From positions 156,702 through 220,701 of the forward strand of contig NC_023146.1 of the NCBI RefSeq assembly GCF_000511355.1: a stretch of DNA of 64,000 bases. Direction: 5' to 3'. Positions within the stretch are counted from its first letter, which is position 1; each line of letters starts with the position of its first letter. The DNA comes from Leisingera methylohalidivorans DSM 14336. Lineage in GTDB: Bacteria; Pseudomonadota; Alphaproteobacteria; Rhodobacterales; Rhodobacteraceae. The notes under the pieces are model-generated. The model saw only the letters and a list, made by a program, of their open reading frames with translations, had not been told where the DNA came from and did no database searches. Shown here one piece after another: positions 61,228 through 64,000 of this stretch. The translations under genes and the position numbers were made by a program.

Positions 61228-62910
61228 TTACTCCGCAGCTATGGCCTTGGCGGCCGGTTGCGACTTGGGGGATTTGCCGTGCTCATACTCCTCGAGGAAA
61301 TCGAGCACCTCCTGCCGGTAGGTGTAGTAATCCGGATGCTCCAACAGAGCCTTGCGGGTGCGCGGGCGGGGCAAGTCCACGTCGGTGATCTTGCCGATAG
61401 TGGCCTGCGGGCCGTTGGTCATCATCACCACCCGGTCGGCGAGCAGGATCGCCTCGTCCACGTCATGGGTGACACAGATGGCCGTCACTTTGGTGCGCGA
61501 CCAGACCTCCATCAGCACCTCCTGCAGCTCCCAGCGGGTGAGGCTGTCGAGCATGCCAAAGGGTTCATCAAGCAGCAGCAGTTTGGGCGACAGCGCAAAG
61601 GCGCGGGCGATGCCAACCCGCTGCTGCATACCGTTCGACATCGCATGCGCGGGCTTGTCCATCGCATCCGCCAGACCGACGCGTTCGAGGTAGTATTCCA
61701 CCACGTCCTGCCGTTCGGCCTGGCTGGCCTTGGGGTAGACCTTGTCGACGCCAATCGCGCAGTTTTCCCGTGCCGAGAGCCAGGGGAACAGGTTGGGCGA
61801 CTGGAACACCACTGCGCGCTCCGGGTCGGCGCCCTCGACATGGCGGCGGTCCAGCTTGATCGCGCCCCTGGAGATCGGATTCAGCCCCGCCGCCATCGTC
61901 AGCACCGTGGACTTGCCGCAGCCGGAATGGCCGATCAAGGAGATGAATTCACCCTTGTTGATCTTGAGATTGAAATCCTCGACGACCGTCAGCGGCCCCT
62001 TTGGGGTCGGGTAGATCTTGTGCAGCTGCGAGAAGTCAAGAAAACGCTCCTCGGTCAGCGATTTGGAAGCCTCGGCCACGGCTGCGGGCAGCCCATGGAC
62101 CGGGATCACATCCGGCAGGGTTCTGGTGCTTTCGATTTTCGCCTCTATCCCGGCATCCATCAGGCAGGAGGTCACCTCTTTCCGCAGGCGCTTGAAGGTC
62201 TCGTCACTGTTTATGGCAGACCGCTCGCGGGGGCGCGGGATGTTCACCTTGAACTCCTCGCCCAGCGTGCCGTCGGGGTTCAGCGCGATGATGCGGTCGG
62301 CCAGCAGGATGGCCTCGTCCACGTCATTGGTGATCAGCACGCAGGTTTTCTGGTCCGCCTGCCAGATCATCTCGATTTCATCGGCCAGATTGGCGCGGGT
62401 CAGCGCATCCAGCGCTGACAGCGGTTCGTCCAGCAAAAGCACCTCCGGGTCCATCGCCAGGGCGCGGGCCACATTGACCCGCTGTCGCATGCCGCCCGAG
62501 AGTTCCGCCGGGCGGCGGTTTGCGGCGTGGCCCAAGCCCACCATCTTCACGTAATGGTTCACCTTGGCCTGTTTCTCCGCCCGGCCCATGCCGGGAAAGA
62601 TCGTGTCCACTGCCAGCGACACATTGCCGTTCACCGTCAGCCAAGGCATCAGCGAATAGCGCTGAAAGATCACGCCGCGCTCCGGGCCGGGGCCTGTGAT
62701 CTCTTTGCCGCGGTAGGTGACGGAACCCTTGGAGGGCCGGTCCAGCCCGGCCATCAGGTTGATCAAGGTCGTCTTGCCAGTGCCGGAGAAGCCCAGCAGG
62801 ACAAGAAACTCGCCCTCCTCAACCTCCAGGTCGATGTTGCTCAGGACTTCGGTGCGGGCGGTGCCTTCACCGAAGCTCTTGGAAACTTTTTTGAACTCAA
62901 GAACACTCAT
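61228..62910 (-). CDS. nitrate ABC transporter ATPase, two ATPase domains in one chain
   Basis: 560 residues made of two complete nucleotide-binding domains. Domain 1 (about 1-245): Walker A GFSGTGKTT, signature LSGGMRQRVNVA, Walker B VLLLDEPLSALDA. Domain 2 (about 290-540): GHSGCGKST, MSNGMQQRVGIA and LLLLDEPFGMLDS. Each is of the NrtD/SsuB/TauB type. In cyanobacteria NrtC and NrtD are separate chains and NrtC carries an extra binding domain; here the two ATPases are fused without it. The first signature has Gly-Gly, the second Asn-Gly, so the two sites may differ in activity. Confidence 0.93.
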   Translation of the reverse strand: MSVLEFKKVSKSFGEGTARTEVLSNIDLEVEEGEFLVLLGFSGTGKTTLINLMAGLDRPSKGSVTYRGKEITGPGPERGVIFQRYSLMPWLTVNGNVSLAVDTIFPGMGRAEKQAKVNHYVKMVGLGHAANRRPAELSGGMRQRVNVARALAMDPEVLLLDEPLSALDALTRANLADEIEMIWQADQKTCVLITNDVDEAILLADRIIALNPDGTLGEEFKVNIPRPRERSAINSDETFKRLRKEVTSCLMDAGIEAKIESTRTLPDVIPVHGLPAAVAEASKSLTEERFLDFSQLHKIYPTPKGPLTVVEDFNLKINKGEFISLIGHSGCGKSTVLTMAAGLNPISRGAIKLDRRHVEGADPERAVVFQSPNLFPWLSARENCAIGVDKVYPKASQAERQDVVEYYLERVGLADAMDKPAHAMSNGMQQRVGIARAFALSPKLLLLDEPFGMLDSLTRWELQEVLMEVWSRTKVTAICVTHDVDEAILLADRVVMMTNGPQATIGKITDVDLPRPRTRKALLEHPDYYTYRQEVLDFLEEYEHGKSPKSQPAAKAIAAE

Positions 62911-62916
62911 GACGGA

Positions 62917-63990
62917 TCACCTGTTGTTCGAGAAGGTAAAGAACGATTGCAGCGCGTACATCACCCGGTCCAGCAGGAAGCCGATGATGCCGATGGTCAG
63001 CACCGCGACGATGATCTTGGCCAGCGATTTCGAAGAGCCGTTCTGGAACTCATCCCAGACGAACTTACCCAGACCGGGGTTCTGCGCCAGCATCTCGGCC
63101 GCGATCAGCACCATCCAGCCCACGCCCAGCGATAGCCGCAGCCCGGTGAAGATCAACGGCAGCGCCGAGGGCAGCACCAGCTTGGTGATCTTGGTCCAGG
63201 TGTTCATTTTCAGAACCTTGGAGACGTTGACCAGATCCTTGTCGATGGAGGACACCCCCAGCGCGGTGTTGATCAGCGTCGGCCATAGCGAACACAGCGT
63301 GACGGTGATTGCGGAGACCAGGAACGATTTGGAGAACAGCCCGTCGTTGCTGGCATAAAGCGCCGAGACCACCATGGTCACGATCGGCAGCCAGGCCAGC
63401 GGCGACACCGGCTTCATGATCTGCACCAGCGGGTTGATGGCAGAATTGGCCACCGGCGACAGACCGGCCAGGATGCCCAGCGGGATAGCCACTGCCGAGG
63501 CGATCAGGAAGCCGAAGAACACCGTCTGGATCGAGGTCCAGATCTGCTGATAGTAGGAGGGCGCGCCGGTATAGGGGATGTCTTTCACCCGCTCCGGCTG
63601 GCCACGGTCGATGAAACGCTGGTTGCGGGCCTCGACCTTCTCGTAATGGGCGCGCTCCTTTATGGCCTTGGCCTGGGCGTCCTGGTGCAGGTTGACGGCC
63701 TCGGCCCAGACCGCGGCGGGACCGGGAATGGCGCCGAGCGAAGTCTGCACCTTCGGCGCCAGGCTGCCCCACAGCAGTAGAAACGCGGCGATGGCGATCA
63801 GCGGCACCGCCAGCAGGCGCCAGAATTCCTTCATCTGCGCCTTGGGATTGTCGCCCGCGGCGGCTTTCATAACGGGGGTGATCCAGGCTAGGCCAAAGAC
63901 CTGAAACCAGGCATCCAGCTTGTTGATCCGAGTAAACAATCGCGCGCGGCGGGCTTCGGAGCTGAGCGTGTCGGGGTCGACGGTGGTCAT
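62917..63990 (-). CDS. nrtB: nitrate ABC transporter permease
   Basis: 357 residues, complete, with the ATG 10 bp inside the right edge. A 60-residue cytosolic N-terminus is followed by a membrane segment (LIAIAAFLLLWGSLAPK) and the binding-protein-dependent transport domain (about 150-350) with VSPLAWLPIVTMVVSALYAS and LPSALPLIFTGLRLSLGVGW (EAA-like loop). The insert at about 100-150 (KAIKERAHYEKVEARNQRFI) is typical of NrtB. It is 6 bp upstream of the fused ATPase gene. The binding protein NrtA is expected just outside the window. Confidence 0.93.
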   Translation of the reverse strand: MTTVDPDTLSSEARRARLFTRINKLDAWFQVFGLAWITPVMKAAAGDNPKAQMKEFWRLLAVPLIAIAAFLLLWGSLAPKVQTSLGAIPGPAAVWAEAVNLHQDAQAKAIKERAHYEKVEARNQRFIDRGQPERVKDIPYTGAPSYYQQIWTSIQTVFFGFLIASAVAIPLGILAGLSPVANSAINPLVQIMKPVSPLAWLPIVTMVVSALYASNDGLFSKSFLVSAITVTLCSLWPTLINTALGVSSIDKDLVNVSKVLKMNTWTKITKLVLPSALPLIFTGLRLSLGVGWMVLIAAEMLAQNPGLGKFVWDEFQNGSSKSLAKIIVAVLTIGIIGFLLDRVMYALQSFFTFSNNR

Positions 63991-64000
63991 GGTGGGATCC

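Noticed and set aside
1..64000. CRISPR arrays, tRNA or rRNA genes
   Set aside because: No regularly spaced direct repeats and no tRNA or rRNA-like stretches were seen in a full reading.

Overview
The window is GC-rich, gene-dense chromosomal DNA of alphaproteobacterial, Rhodobacterales (roseobacter-clade) character, close to Leisingera, Phaeobacter or Ruegeria. The grounds are codon and base usage, many TRAP transporters, LysR and GntR regulators beside small catabolic operons, dimethylglycine-dehydrogenase-type flavoproteins, Hint-domain proteins and a NasA/NirBD nitrate cluster. No rRNA, tRNA or CRISPR array was seen.

Layout. 1-5.4 kb: a truncated glutathione S-transferase with divergent LysR; a trimethylamine-methyltransferase (mttB) gene shrunk by internal deletions downstream of an MmgE/PrpD gene; another LysR; an AbrB-Doc toxin-antitoxin pair with a palindromic operator. 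5.5-16.1 kb: amino-acid catabolism, with a GcvT-type flavoprotein dehydrogenase, a class V PLP enzyme, a racemase, a DadA-like oxidase, a fused TRAP permease and a TAXI binding protein, facing a LysR gene. 16.3-26.2 kb: a ThDP enzyme, a cystathionine-lyase-like enzyme, LysR, a GMC oxidoreductase plus an enolase-superfamily enzyme, an orphan polyamine-binding protein, agmatinase and LuxR. 26.2-36.5 kb: a frameshifted Hint-domain gene, a TRAP operon ending in a UspA gene (order as in teaABCD), LysR, Lrp and a chemoreceptor.

36.7-39.0 kb is an insertion-sequence graveyard holding remnants of IS30, IS3, IS110 and IS481 types and a Fic-like fragment. 39.0-53.6 kb is the most novel block: a GntR gene faces a nine-gene operon of a Dpp/Opp-like ABC transporter, a flavin reductase-like protein and three different amidohydrolases, followed by a convergent NCS1 permease plus hydantoin/Asp-Glu racemase operon with its own GntR. 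Together these look like an uptake and ring-opening pathway for an N-heterocyclic compound (hydantoin, pyrimidine or related); the substrate cannot be read from sequence. The second amidohydrolase lacks the usual N-terminal HxH metal motif.

53.8-55.0 kb is an IS3-family element that looks dead (frameshift in orfA, first catalytic Asp changed to Gly). 55.0-64 kb is the assimilatory nitrate operon on the minus strand: nrtB, a tandem-ATPase nrtCD fusion, nirB, nirD, nasA and cobA, mostly with 4-bp overlaps. The nitrate-binding protein gene is expected beyond the right edge.

Recurrent small structures: a GC-rich inverted intergenic repeat (four full or partial copies between 5 and 18 kb), stem-loops just after all three transporter binding-protein genes that head operons, and palindromic candidate operators next to regulator genes.
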